Of a DNA stretch of 64,000 nucleotides, positions 34,975-44,930 are shown piece by piece. Source of the DNA: Flectonema sp. DT1601 (lineage: Eukaryota > Euglenozoa > Diplonemea > Diplonemida > Diplonemidae); the NCBI GenBank assembly GCA_964019425.1, contig OZ025824.1:930844-994843 (forward strand). Direction: 5' to 3'. Position 1 is the first letter of the stretch. The number at the start of each line of letters is the position of its first letter. The translations under genes and the position numbers were made by a program. Under the pieces are notes generated by a model. The model did no database searches. It saw nothing but the letters and a program-made list of their open reading frames with translations, and was not told where the DNA came from.

Positions 34975-36543
34975 ATGTCTCAACTCCCATCTGACTTCAG
35001 AAATAGACTAACGAGGTGGTACGCTACTGCTGGATGGCTCTCAAAGATGACAGACATCGATGAGATGATCTCAACTTGGAAAGGTGCTCACGATCAGCTG
35101 CTTCAACGAATGGAGTCTGCTTATGGTCCTGAACCACCACCACCGTCGATGACGTACAAAGAAAGAGGAGAAAGAATAATGAGAGACCACGAACCATCAA
35201 TGCTTCAATATTTACAAAAACAGCTCAATGATAATAGAGGAAAGGAAGAGGAGTGGCTGATTCACTTGAAAATTAGGTTCGGAGAAGACCCGTCGTACTT
35301 ACCAACTGACGGTGAGTCAAACCTCGACTCCCCTCAGAATGTAACTTCAACGGGTTTAAAGAGATGGAGACGAGGTGATGAAGTAATGAGCAGATACCCA
35401 CCAGTAACTGGAAAGGAAAGACACGGAATAGTATTGTCCTGCAGGAATGGGGAGTGTGACGTCCATTGGAGTGATAATACGAAAACACATTCGATAAGTT
35501 CTTTATTATTAGAACCGAGTACAGGACCTCCTGCGATACCTCAACCAGTTCCATCAAAACAACTTCTTGAACTCGAAGCCCGTGAGGCCCGTCTCGCTCA
35601 ACGTGAGTCTGATCTCCTTGAGTGGGCTCACCACTGGGGTGTTTCTGATCAAAGTGAGCAGTCAGACATTGGGAGCTCAACGGCTCCTACTCGTACGAAA
35701 AAAGTCGAAAATTCCTCTGCGAAACGAAGAGAGTACCGAGAGCGACTTGAACGCTTCTATCGGAAGTACAATCCACTCCAGATGGTTATCATTGATCAAA
35801 TGCTTAACGCTGCTGAAGGTAATGAAGAGAAGATGTTTGCAGCTCTTGTCAAGGTTCATGGACCGGAACCGCCTGCTATTGCGGGAAGGATTGGTGTGGT
35901 TGGAGAAGATAAACCAAAATTCATAGACAGATTAAAAGTATTTTATTCTCATTATCGACCCAAGCACAATAAGGACTTAAACAAAATAGCCTCCAACTTC
36001 ATCGGTCGTGAAGAAGAACTAATCGCTGCTCTGGTCGCAAAGTATGGTCCTGAACCTGTCCAACCACCACCACCACCACCACCAAATAGTAGACCAATGC
36101 AGAGGATGAATGTAGCTGTTGCTAATTCTATGAAATACTTAGAAAGTCAGAATAGGAAATTAAGACAAGGACACCAACGACAACTTCTTCGCGTTCTCAG
36201 AGGCAACGCAGAGCAGGGAATCTACGCCGCGTACTACTTTCGGTGGATGGAGTTCATGTGGTTGTCTAAGAATAGAAAACTCTTGACCAGAGTAACTGAT
36301 GAATCGAACTGTTCTCTTCTTAAAGAAAAGTTCATTCATCAGCAGTTGGTTGGACAAGTTGCTTTGTTAAAGAATGAACTCGCGACACAGGAAGCTACCA
36401 ACGGCTCTACTTCGTTACCGTCTGGAGACCTGTCACCAGATGTCGATATTTATCAGGTGAAACGAAATCTATCACCTCACGACTACTCTGTTGGGTCTTT
36501 AACAAGTAAGGCTCTCAGTACTGATGAGTGGGCGAAAATATAA
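34975..36543 (+). CDS. YGPEP-repeat protein
   Basis: A 522-aa single exon. Four related motifs of about 45 residues follow the plan FY-x-YNP...ID..L....G.EE.....LV.KYGPEP. They lie near residues 10-55 (SAYGPEPPPP), 70-110 (degenerate, RFGEDPS), 255-305 (KVHGPEPPAI) and 318-360 (AKYGPEPVQP). Between the second and third is a small basic beta segment (GKERHGIVLSCRNGECDVHW), which resembles a Tudor/SH3-like barrel. Next come a poly-Pro run and a helical C-terminus. From memory, such YGPEP modules are common in kinetoplastid proteins of unknown function; I cannot verify that here. The role may be a structural or flagellar adaptor. Confidence 0.7.
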   Translation: MSQLPSDFRNRLTRWYATAGWLSKMTDIDEMISTWKGAHDQLLQRMESAYGPEPPPPSMTYKERGERIMRDHEPSMLQYLQKQLNDNRGKEEEWLIHLKIRFGEDPSYLPTDGESNLDSPQNVTSTGLKRWRRGDEVMSRYPPVTGKERHGIVLSCRNGECDVHWSDNTKTHSISSLLLEPSTGPPAIPQPVPSKQLLELEAREARLAQRESDLLEWAHHWGVSDQSEQSDIGSSTAPTRTKKVENSSAKRREYRERLERFYRKYNPLQMVIIDQMLNAAEGNEEKMFAALVKVHGPEPPAIAGRIGVVGEDKPKFIDRLKVFYSHYRPKHNKDLNKIASNFIGREEELIAALVAKYGPEPVQPPPPPPPNSRPMQRMNVAVANSMKYLESQNRKLRQGHQRQLLRVLRGNAEQGIYAAYYFRWMEFMWLSKNRKLLTRVTDESNCSLLKEKFIHQQLVGQVALLKNELATQEATNGSTSLPSGDLSPDVDIYQVKRNLSPHDYSVGSLTSKALSTDEWAKI

Positions 36544-36783
36544 ATAAAAAGCAAGCTGTTCTGTTTTTATATTCACCTTTTAAAAAGTTGTATTCTTTAA
36601 GTTTTGTTATGTTCTTGCCACATAGAACGGTTTTTTATTAAAATTGTATTGTATCTGAGTTAGTTACGGCTGATTGGGTTGGTTTGTTAAATTAATTCCT
36701 CTTACAGGAGATAACATTATTGTGAGTTACCATTTCACGCAATGCCTGTTGGATAATTTATATTTAGTGTTTTGTTTTAATTT

Positions 36784-36793
36784 ATTTTCACAG
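36784..36793 (+). promoter_or_regulatory. Acceptor-like site before the FxPxLN protein gene
   Basis: TTTAATTTATTTTCACAG ends at 36,793, 39 nt before the ATG at 36,833. The frame remains open upstream but has no useful ATG closer than 36,674. Confidence 0.45.
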
Positions 36794-36832
36794 TGCCCAA
36801 GAGATTGGGTGCGGAATCGACAAAAGCAGAGA

Positions 36833-39060
36833 ATGGATTTCGCATCTGACGAAGAGCAGCTTCAAAAGCTGCGGCAGTTGGCGCAGTCTCTGGAGAAAAG
36901 TATCAATCCTGGAGGAGGAGGGGGAGGAGGATTAGTGCTCCTCAATACAAACAACACCACTTCAAAGACACCGTTGGGGTCACCAACAAAAATTAGAATC
37001 GGAAGTCCATCTGATGGTCGTACAACTGCCAACAACAACTACAACAACAGCAACAAGTTTTCAACTGCCATGAGACAACTTGATACGAATATGATATTAA
37101 TGAGAGATGCGGAGGATGATGATGTTCACTCACGACTCTATCAAATGTCAATAATTACTAAAAAGAGACGCGACGAAGAGAAAGCTCGAGAAGAAGCTCG
37201 GCAACATCGAAAGAAGAAAGCGCTCATCGACTGCACTGAACGTGTCAGAGATCTCTACATCAACGCAGAGAGCAGGCGTCAGATTAAAAAAGAACGTATC
37301 TTACAAGAAGATCGCAAGGCTGAGTCAGAAAGCAATCGCGTGATCATCGCACCTGGCAGTAAGGTTCTCGCAAAGAAGAGAAAAGTGAAAGAGTTAAGAG
37401 AGCTGTTTGTGAGACACGCGTCTGCCTCAAATGATCGTTCGCTAACAGAAGAAGTACGCAAGGCGGGTAAAATGAGTTACGTTGCTCTCCAGGCATCACT
37501 AGCTGAGACAGGTTTTGTGAAAGGAAATAGTTCCGAAGATGACATTCGATTCTGTGACAGGATGTGGGCTCAGATGCTGCAGTCTCAGCATCGAGAGAAT
37601 CCCAACGCCAGTACTACGTATATTAATTTCCCGGGATTTGCTTCTGTTATTCTCAACACAATCCTCTCAGAGGAAGCTCCGCACTCTCGAAGTAAATCCG
37701 TCGATCGCGGTGACGGTCTTTCATCTTCCAAACGGCAAGACATCATTAGCAGACAGTTGGCTGACCCGAACTCTAGACGAATTCGAGAGTTTCCAGAACA
37801 CGACTTCGGAGGACAAAGAACCTGCACCTTCAACCCGTCAATAAATGAGAATTCAAGAAAGTATGTATTCACGTAGACTTAATCACAAGACAGCAGTCGT
37901 TGTTTTAAATTTAAAATAATAATTTAACGACCGCAGCGAATTGAAACAAAACAACTCACAGGATGCTAAGAACTCAGGGAACTGTCCCTCGTTACCTTCG
38001 TCTTAACGCGAATCACACAACACGAGAAGCTCGGTTGGAAGAAACGCGTAAGTCTCTAGCTCGTAGAGAATTACAAGGATGCACTTTTAAACCAGAATTG
38101 AACAAGGCATCGTTAGCAATGAAGAGAAGCCATTCTCTCACATACGAGAGCAGGAAGAACAGAGACAAAGGAGAGAAGCCTCGAGTGACAACATTGGAAG
38201 AGATTGAGTTGCAGGAATGCACTTTTGAGCCGAAGCTAAATACGAATTACAAAAAGCAGAAAGATAAACCATTACCAAGTGGGTACTTTGAAACTATAAA
38301 GAGATTGCGAGAGGGTCGACCGGACACCAGAAATTTTGAAGAAAAACTCCGATCGAGCAGCGCTGGATATTCACAACGACACGCGAGAACAACAGTTGTG
38401 AAACCATTCAATTTACAACTGGAGAAGAGGCATCAAAAAGCAAAGCCGTTAATGTATCTCGACATTCAACTCCCCAATGGAAAGAAGGGAAGGATTGGTA
38501 TCCATGAGGGTGACACAGCCACAGCACTCGTAACACAGTTCGCAGCAACATACCAGCTAGACGCTAACATGCAAGCGAAGCTACTTAAAGTACTCGAAAG
38601 GAATATTCAAGAAACTCTACCAGAATTACGTGAAGCACAAGAGCAGTCTAATAAAGTTGTGGCTTCAGAGTTCGCGAAGTCTGCCGCGAAACTGGCTCGC
38701 TATTCAGAAGAAGATTATGAACCCTCACATGAGTCACATCTTTCGATTGAACAACAACAGGAACTACCAACTGTGTCACCAGTTCCAAAAGAGGGAATTA
38801 AAGAACTGGATGGATGGACTGGAGATTTAAATAATTATCTAAATGAAGTTCCATCTGTGCACGATGATCCCAATCAAGACGTTCACTTTGATCAGCATAA
38901 CTTCCTGAATTCAACAGTAGAACAAGGACTTCAACATGCTGATGTGTATCCGGAAGACTTGATTCACTCTCTTGCTGATATTGATCCAAATGACTCTCGT
39001 CTCGCTTGTATTCAAGAAATTAATGATCAAATAGCATTAATGGAACAGCAATACCTTTGA
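36833..39060 (+). CDS. Flagellar-type protein with repeated CTFxPxLN motifs, two exons
   Basis: Exons 36,833-37,860 and 37,962-39,060 join in phase 2 (101-bp intron, donor AAA|GTATGT, acceptor CTCACAG) to give 708 aa. The motif CTFxPxLN occurs three times, near residues 331 (CTFNPSIN), 381 (CTFKPELN) and 428 (CTFEPKLN). The first and second flank the intron. Such motifs recur in proteins restricted to organisms with cilia or flagella. A poly-Gly tract, Asn-rich linker and basic helices (KKRRDEEKAREEARQHRKKK) precede them. A DIQLPNGKKGRIGI segment near 525 looks like a ubiquitin-like or DPY30-like beta element. The tail is acidic. Confidence 0.75.
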
Positions 39061-39452
39061 AGGGTAGTGTGTCAAACAAAGATGCGTGGGAGAGGTATTT
39101 TTTTAATAGATTTCAATAGAAATAAAAAAAAACAATTTTGTCAAAAAAGAAAAATAAGTAAAGAATCGAACCACCACTGTTGTTATACAAGCAAGCTGTA
39201 GGGTGAACTGACTAGAGACTGACGGCGTACAGTTTGAGTTCAATTTCCCAACACCGATAGATAGATAATCTCTTTTTGTTAACATTTTTTTTTTATTTTT
39301 TGTTTTGTAAAATGCAACTGTTTGTTTAAATATTTTCAATTCAGCAGCCTCAAAAGAGAAACGTTGTAATGTAAGAAGTTTTACTCATGTTGACGTTGTA
39401 GTCCGGAGGACCAAAATATATTATTCTTGTCTTTCCAGTTCAGATATCATTA
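39061..39452. other. Intergenic region
   Basis: AT-rich with T and A runs. No gene is seen except the acceptor-like site next to the following gene. Confidence 0.5.
39427..39438 (+). promoter_or_regulatory. Acceptor-like site before helical-repeat protein gene
   Basis: TTGTCTTTCCAG has its AG at 39,437-39,438, 14 nt before the ATG at 39,453. It is one of the best polypyrimidine-AG matches in the window. Confidence 0.5.
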
Positions 39453-41576
39453 ATGGCAAGTAGAGCCATTGGTAGAGCGACCAGCGTGTCTAATGTACTA
39501 GAGGCTGGTCAGGTTTGCCTTCGTCAGCTCCACAACAAGAATGCGAAGGAAACGAACCAAATATTAAATTCAATGCAGCGATACGTCAACGAGTCTCTGT
39601 CAAATATAAGCAACTCAGCCTACACCGCGAAGGACGTGGCGATTGGATTACAAGTGTTCGGGAAGATGTCTTGTAATATCCCTGACTTCTACGATTTAAT
39701 GATCGCGAGAATTGAACATCTTCAAAACGACTTCCGAACCCCCAGGGATGTCTGTTTCTGTTTTTGGGGATTTGCAAAATTAAAACGCTCTCGAATTCAA
39801 CTCGACAGAGTTAACTCAGCGATACCAGTATTACTTTCTAGGTTACAAGATGATGAAGTTATTTCAGCATTTAAATGGGCTCCTCAGGACGTTTCAATGA
39901 TATTGTGGAGTTTTGGTGTTCTAAATATAAATAACAAATCAGTTATCCAAGCAATCACAACTCGCTCTCTTCAACAAGACCTTCGAGATAGATGGTCACC
40001 AACTGCTGCTGCAAATGCGCTCTGGGGGTTGGCTACTTGTGGTATTTCTGATCCTGAGAAGATACCAACATTACAGCAGTTCATGTCGAGTGTTGTCACG
40101 CAGTCTACAAATTACCACAAAGGGAGCTTTTATCCTCGAGATCTTGCTGTCATCTTGTGGTCTGTTTCTCGCCTTAAAAGTGAAGACTTTGAGCTAGCTA
40201 AGAATCTTGTGTCGGTTGTGAGGAAGATAAAATTATCTCAACAACAGGCTACGATGGTACTCCGCTCGACTATCATCCTGTTAAAGAGATTTCCAGAAAT
40301 TCCTGACGTTCGAATATTTGTACACGACCTGTCGAATTTAATTGTGTCGCAGATGGATGCTTTGGATTCTAAGTCTGCTGAGTCAGTTATTCACGCTGCT
40401 CTTTTATTAAAACAAACACCTTCTATTTCAATTGAAATTGAAAAAATGTTGCGACTTCCTCTTTACAATGTTCTGCAGAGAATACGAAATGATCGTCACT
40501 ACTTAAAGACGTTCTCTCCTGAAGTTGTCAGACAGGTCAGCAAGTATCTCGCGAGGTTATTCAATTCAGGGAATTGTAAATATTATAAATCACAACTTAC
40601 GAATATTCCTGAAAAGGAATTCCTTGACACTTCAATTCATCACAGACGAGTTGAAAATGAAACAATAAATAGCAGCGATTCAGACATAACGGAATTGTTA
40701 TCGCTGGTATCGAAATATGAATCCAATAAATCACGGTCGAACACGTCAGAATTACAAGCTTACCTGACTGGAAGGGAAGCTGATTATAATAACCAACTAC
40801 GGAGGAGGGACAGAAATAAAGTCCAGAAGGAGTTCGAACCATTTAAAACCATCACATCGCAGCCTCAGAGATACGAATTCAAGTTTCCACATCCTCATAG
40901 AATGACAGTTGATAAAGTACCTGAACTTATTGATGATTTAATCTTCGCAGTCATGCACCTGCTATCGAACATGTGTAGTGCAATTGGTTGGGCAGAAGCC
41001 GCTTCGCCACAACTTTTGTCAGACGTGCTTTGGTCGTTTACTACCACAACAGTTGTCGTGCCTTCACTTATCACTCAGGTGTGGCATCGCTTTGAGACTA
41101 CAAAGTCGTTAAAAATTCTCGACACCCGACGTAAGAGTCAATTACTTTGGTGTGCTGCACAACATTTATATTTACCTGAAAGTGTTGGCAATGAAATTAT
41201 GAGCAGTTGGAAAGACTCGGAGTTGCTTCCGGGGATTTTGTGGACTTTTGGAAAGATCTCAATTCCACTTAATAATAATTGGGTTGGTAAACATGTTGGA
41301 ACTTTACTTCATTCAGTCCCTTCTTATAACCCGACTGATCTCAATACCAGTCTTTGGGGACTCTCACGATTAGGTCCTTCTATTCTTCGTGTACCCGACA
41401 CGTTGACTCTCTTTCAAGAAGTTGCTTCTGTCATAGACAGCGATAAGTTCACTGATGTTGAGTTAGTAGATCACTGCAGGAAGTCTCTTGCAAATAGTTA
41501 CAAAATGATGAATTTAAAAATCCCATCACGGCTAGCTGGAATTGATGTAAAGACTGGAGAAGAAGTAGAGTCGTGA
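39453..41576 (+). CDS. Helical-repeat protein of the heptatricopeptide/FASTK-RAP type, probably organellar RNA-binding
   Basis: A 707-aa single exon. Repeating helical pairs carry the signature xxDVxxxxWxFAKL: DVCFCFWGFAKLK, DVSMILWSFGVLN, AANALWGLATCGI, DLAVILWSVSRLK, LLSDVLWSFTTTT, LLPGILWTFGKIS and DLNTSLWGLSRLG. This LWSFxKL spacing is typical of octotricopeptide, heptatricopeptide and FASTK-like proteins that stabilise or process organellar RNA. The basic N-terminus (MASRAIGRATSVSNVL) is compatible with a mitochondrial presequence. I see no C-terminal RAP domain. A disordered, charged insert sits near 390-460. It is followed on the same strand by a second helical protein, perhaps related. 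Confidence 0.75.
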   Translation: MASRAIGRATSVSNVLEAGQVCLRQLHNKNAKETNQILNSMQRYVNESLSNISNSAYTAKDVAIGLQVFGKMSCNIPDFYDLMIARIEHLQNDFRTPRDVCFCFWGFAKLKRSRIQLDRVNSAIPVLLSRLQDDEVISAFKWAPQDVSMILWSFGVLNINNKSVIQAITTRSLQQDLRDRWSPTAAANALWGLATCGISDPEKIPTLQQFMSSVVTQSTNYHKGSFYPRDLAVILWSVSRLKSEDFELAKNLVSVVRKIKLSQQQATMVLRSTIILLKRFPEIPDVRIFVHDLSNLIVSQMDALDSKSAESVIHAALLLKQTPSISIEIEKMLRLPLYNVLQRIRNDRHYLKTFSPEVVRQVSKYLARLFNSGNCKYYKSQLTNIPEKEFLDTSIHHRRVENETINSSDSDITELLSLVSKYESNKSRSNTSELQAYLTGREADYNNQLRRRDRNKVQKEFEPFKTITSQPQRYEFKFPHPHRMTVDKVPELIDDLIFAVMHLLSNMCSAIGWAEAASPQLLSDVLWSFTTTTVVVPSLITQVWHRFETTKSLKILDTRRKSQLLWCAAQHLYLPESVGNEIMSSWKDSELLPGILWTFGKISIPLNNNWVGKHVGTLLHSVPSYNPTDLNTSLWGLSRLGPSILRVPDTLTLFQEVASVIDSDKFTDVELVDHCRKSLANSYKMMNLKIPSRLAGIDVKTGEEVES

Positions 41577-41706
41577 ATGATAATTAATATCGACTTCGTA
41601 TATTTATTTTTGATATCAGAACCTGTCTTTCTTGTAGTTGACTTCATTGATTGTAATAATCTTAATTAATAATTCGAAATAACAGAATGACAGCAGTCTA
41701 TTTGAA

Positions 41707-43644
41707 ATGAATCCCTTATGTTCCGTGGCTCCAGTTATTTCACGTTGTCCACGTGAAGCTTATCATCGTCTGCGAGATGCACTTAAACAAAATAAAAGTC
41801 TTGTTGAGAGAAATATATCAACCAAATCGATGAATAAAGCGACAGCTTTACAATTGATGAGTGTATGTGCTAGTTTGCAGCATCAATTGGGATGCAATAA
41901 TGAATACGTAGCAGTAGCATGCGATGCGTGGAGTGCTAAAAACGCCGAACAATTTTCATCAAAAGAAGCAACCATATTTCTCCAAGACACGATATCGTTC
42001 CAAGACAAGACGATTGGTAGAAAATTCTGCTTAGAATATTGTGCACATTTCCTGAATACAGCTGTCATTAAGGACGACGTTAACAAACTAATGTTACTTC
42101 TTGACGCAGCAGTGCAGAAACTAAACCAAATTGGTATGCGAAAACATGGGTTAAAAATGTACCGACGACTGGCTAAAATAATAACAAGAGACATAGAGTA
42201 TCTTCATGGTAACGAGCTATCAAAACTTCTAATAACATATGTGGACATGTCAAAAATTCATCGTGAGGTCAAACTCAGTAGCAGTGATGAATTATCATTC
42301 TTGTCGAGGGTTATAAAAAGAGCTGAACAGTTGCTTGGAGGTGAAAAAGATGAATTTGGTTTCACAAGCTGCGGTGAAGTCGGTAGTTTTAATCAAAGGA
42401 ATGCTATCTCTTTGATATCAAAAATACCCGCCGACTATTGGAGGATATCACCTCGTTTAATTAAGACGGTAGTAACAAATTACGGAGGTGTTTGTACCGC
42501 ATCAAAAGCAGTTTCTATTTGTCAAACACTCGCCAAGCAAAGAATGCTTTACGACTTTAACTCTCAGCTGTACACTATCGTACTCGACAGACTTGTTGCT
42601 GTATCTGCGACCATTAGCGCGAATGTTTTTGAAAGAGCCATAACAACATTTTATCTCTGTAAAGTACCTTCTTCTCATTCTGTGTATGCATCACTTCATG
42701 GGAGACTACGTGGTAATAGAGGTATTTGTCTTAAGTTGACACCCTTTTGGTCAATTCTTGACCCCCGTATCGGGTTACCCATCGCACACGCCATTATGTG
42801 CATCACAGACAGTCTTGATCAGCTTCCGTTCCAACCGATTGCTTGTTGTTTGAAAATCTGGAGTGAGTCACTGACTGCAGCAGAGTTTGAGTCGACGTTG
42901 AGGAAGTGGAAGTCGCAATTAATTAAACTCAGCAGTCAAAATACCCGCAGAATTATTGGAGTAGTAAAAGAGAGTCACCAGCAAGTGTTTCTCACAGAAT
43001 TAGGAGAGACATTACGAAGAGAGCACAACTTTAAGAAAGGGTCAGAAGATGATACTTCTCAACTGTCTTTTGTTAATCAGACTCGTCGTCAAATATCAAA
43101 TCAAGCGAGTGAGTCAATTCCACTTCCAAGTCGACTATCAAATAAAAGAACTCATCAGAGTGATGTCTCATCTCAAAAGATATCTCCGACAAGCTCATCG
43201 GCTGGGGAGGGTAAGGATTCTCCCTGCGATTCGAATGTAAACTCGAAAAACAGAATTCCAATATCTCCAGAGAGGAACAGGAGGGATTCACCTACTTCGA
43301 ATCAACGCAGCTCTGTACAACCTGAAGGAGATGATGAAATCTACCAGCGATTAAGAAATCTTCGACAACATGAGTCGTTTCCCCAACTGGAAGTATCTTC
43401 GAATCATACGAAGATTACTTCTGAACTGACTGAACGAACGACAATAAGACCTTCTCGAGTTACTTACGACAGTCAGTCACCTCCTGAGCGCAATTTCCAG
43501 ACATCACTAAGAGAAAGCAACTCTCACCAATCGCTTCGTAGGAAAGCAGATACCCCTGTACGACAAATGCTCACCAGCATTAAACAAATAAAACAAAACC
43601 GAAAACGAGAAGAAGAGCGATTGATTAACGTCAGAAGTGCTTGA
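41707..43644 (+). CDS. Helical protein with disordered basic tail, function unknown
   Basis: A 645-aa single exon. Residues 1-430 are predicted all-helical in short antiparallel pairs (ALQLMSVCASLQHQLGC..., AVSICQTLAKQRMLYDF, IAHAIMCITDSLDQLPF), like tetra/hepta-tricopeptide relatives but without the LWSF signature. The last 215 residues are Ser/Pro/Arg-rich and disordered, with SP and SPxR motifs that could be phosphorylated. The preceding gene encodes a similar-sized helical-repeat protein, so an organellar RNA role is possible but unproven. The acceptor-like site upstream is weak. Confidence 0.6.
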   Translation: MNPLCSVAPVISRCPREAYHRLRDALKQNKSLVERNISTKSMNKATALQLMSVCASLQHQLGCNNEYVAVACDAWSAKNAEQFSSKEATIFLQDTISFQDKTIGRKFCLEYCAHFLNTAVIKDDVNKLMLLLDAAVQKLNQIGMRKHGLKMYRRLAKIITRDIEYLHGNELSKLLITYVDMSKIHREVKLSSSDELSFLSRVIKRAEQLLGGEKDEFGFTSCGEVGSFNQRNAISLISKIPADYWRISPRLIKTVVTNYGGVCTASKAVSICQTLAKQRMLYDFNSQLYTIVLDRLVAVSATISANVFERAITTFYLCKVPSSHSVYASLHGRLRGNRGICLKLTPFWSILDPRIGLPIAHAIMCITDSLDQLPFQPIACCLKIWSESLTAAEFESTLRKWKSQLIKLSSQNTRRIIGVVKESHQQVFLTELGETLRREHNFKKGSEDDTSQLSFVNQTRRQISNQASESIPLPSRLSNKRTHQSDVSSQKISPTSSSAGEGKDSPCDSNVNSKNRIPISPERNRRDSPTSNQRSSVQPEGDDEIYQRLRNLRQHESFPQLEVSSNHTKITSELTERTTIRPSRVTYDSQSPPERNFQTSLRESNSHQSLRRKADTPVRQMLTSIKQIKQNRKREEERLINVRSA

Positions 43645-43811
43645 ATTGCAGCTTTGCGTTATTTCTAATTCAGATTCATCTCATTTCAGAATTGATCAAT
43701 TCCAATAATTAAATTGTGATCAACTTAAAGTTAAATAGATGAAGTCGCTCACACGAACAATATAAAACTTTTCGATTAGTTATTTCTTTTAAAAGGTAAT
43801 AAACTCATTCG

Positions 43812-44840
43812 ATGTCTCTCCTGTACCCCGACATGGGAGACACTTGCACTGCTCCGATGTGCGGTGAGTTTGATTGGCTGAGTTCAAAATGTAAGTTCTG
43901 TGGAGACGTAACCTGCGGAGCTCACATAAGCCCTGAGAGTCACAACTGTAGAGTACTACAGAGTACAAAGTGTTTGAGGTGTGGGGAAGTTATCGCAATT
44001 AGTGGAAGTCAACAGCTAGACGAGGCACTACCTCAACACTTGAAAGAATGTAAAGCAGTCTCAGCACCGATACCTACCAATGAAGCTTGTTGTAGGAAAG
44101 GTTGCAAAAAGCGAGAATTAATTTCAATAAAATGTGCATACTGTAACAAGAACCATTGTATATCACACAGACTACCTACTGATCATGGTTGCCAACCAGA
44201 GACTCTCACAATGTCAGAAACAAAGTCTGGGTTCGACATGACTGCTGAAGAGGCTTCGAATCCTTTCTATTTTTGGACTTATTCTAATTCTTCTGATTTG
44301 ATGAATTTTAGAAAAGTAACTGAAGACTTAAGGGTGGGCCTCCGTGTTTTTTTCAGCCCCGAAATGCTCACTCGACCGATGTATTTCTGTGCCAACAAGA
44401 ACTGGCCGGTTGGGAAAATCCTTGACCTTGCTTGTGCAGAGATGGGCATTCAAAATAGTAACAATGAGTGGGGAAAAGACCAGGAAAAGTTGGGCGTTTT
44501 TTTGTTATCTGGAAAATGTGAGGGGCTGCCTCTTTCTGTGCAGCTGAAAAATGTTTCTGTGTCGGGGTTTCGAACTGGGGCAGCGATAATGATACACAGG
44601 GGATCTGCTCTTCCTTCGCAAGTAATAAATGAAGTTCCTCGTTGGTATCATTTTATGCGATTTCGAACACAAGCAATTGATACGACTTCACCCATTTCAT
44701 TCTTCGACCGCCTCGATCTTGAATCCAATTCTGTTATTCGACAGCTCTCCGACAGACTATTAGAGATTCCATTAGAATTACGTATCTGTGGTTCCTACGC
44801 TCTGTTCTTGTTGTTATTGGGAAGGGTTCCCCTTTACTGA
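43812..44840 (+). CDS. Two-AN1-zinc-finger protein, ZFAND1-like
   Basis: A 342-aa single exon. The N-terminal AN1 finger uses Cys12, Cys17, Cys27, Cys30, Cys35, His38, His44 and Cys46. A second AN1 finger (about 92-130: CCRKGC...CAYCNKNHCISHRLPTDHGC) follows a CLRCGE linker. The C-terminal 170 residues look like a ubiquitin-like (ULD) fold (MYFCANKNWPVGKILDLA). Two AN1 fingers plus a C-terminal ULD match ZFAND1, which in animals and fungi links p97 and the proteasome to stress-granule clearance. The same role here is inference from architecture. Confidence 0.75.
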   Translation: MSLLYPDMGDTCTAPMCGEFDWLSSKCKFCGDVTCGAHISPESHNCRVLQSTKCLRCGEVIAISGSQQLDEALPQHLKECKAVSAPIPTNEACCRKGCKKRELISIKCAYCNKNHCISHRLPTDHGCQPETLTMSETKSGFDMTAEEASNPFYFWTYSNSSDLMNFRKVTEDLRVGLRVFFSPEMLTRPMYFCANKNWPVGKILDLACAEMGIQNSNNEWGKDQEKLGVFLLSGKCEGLPLSVQLKNVSVSGFRTGAAIMIHRGSALPSQVINEVPRWYHFMRFRTQAIDTTSPISFFDRLDLESNSVIRQLSDRLLEIPLELRICGSYALFLLLLGRVPLY

Positions 44841-44930
44841 ATTTTATTTAGTTTCTATAAGTCATAACAAGAGTCAGTTCTTATGTTATTATTATATTTA
44901 TTCAACTCTGACCAGCACTCTTTATTAAAT

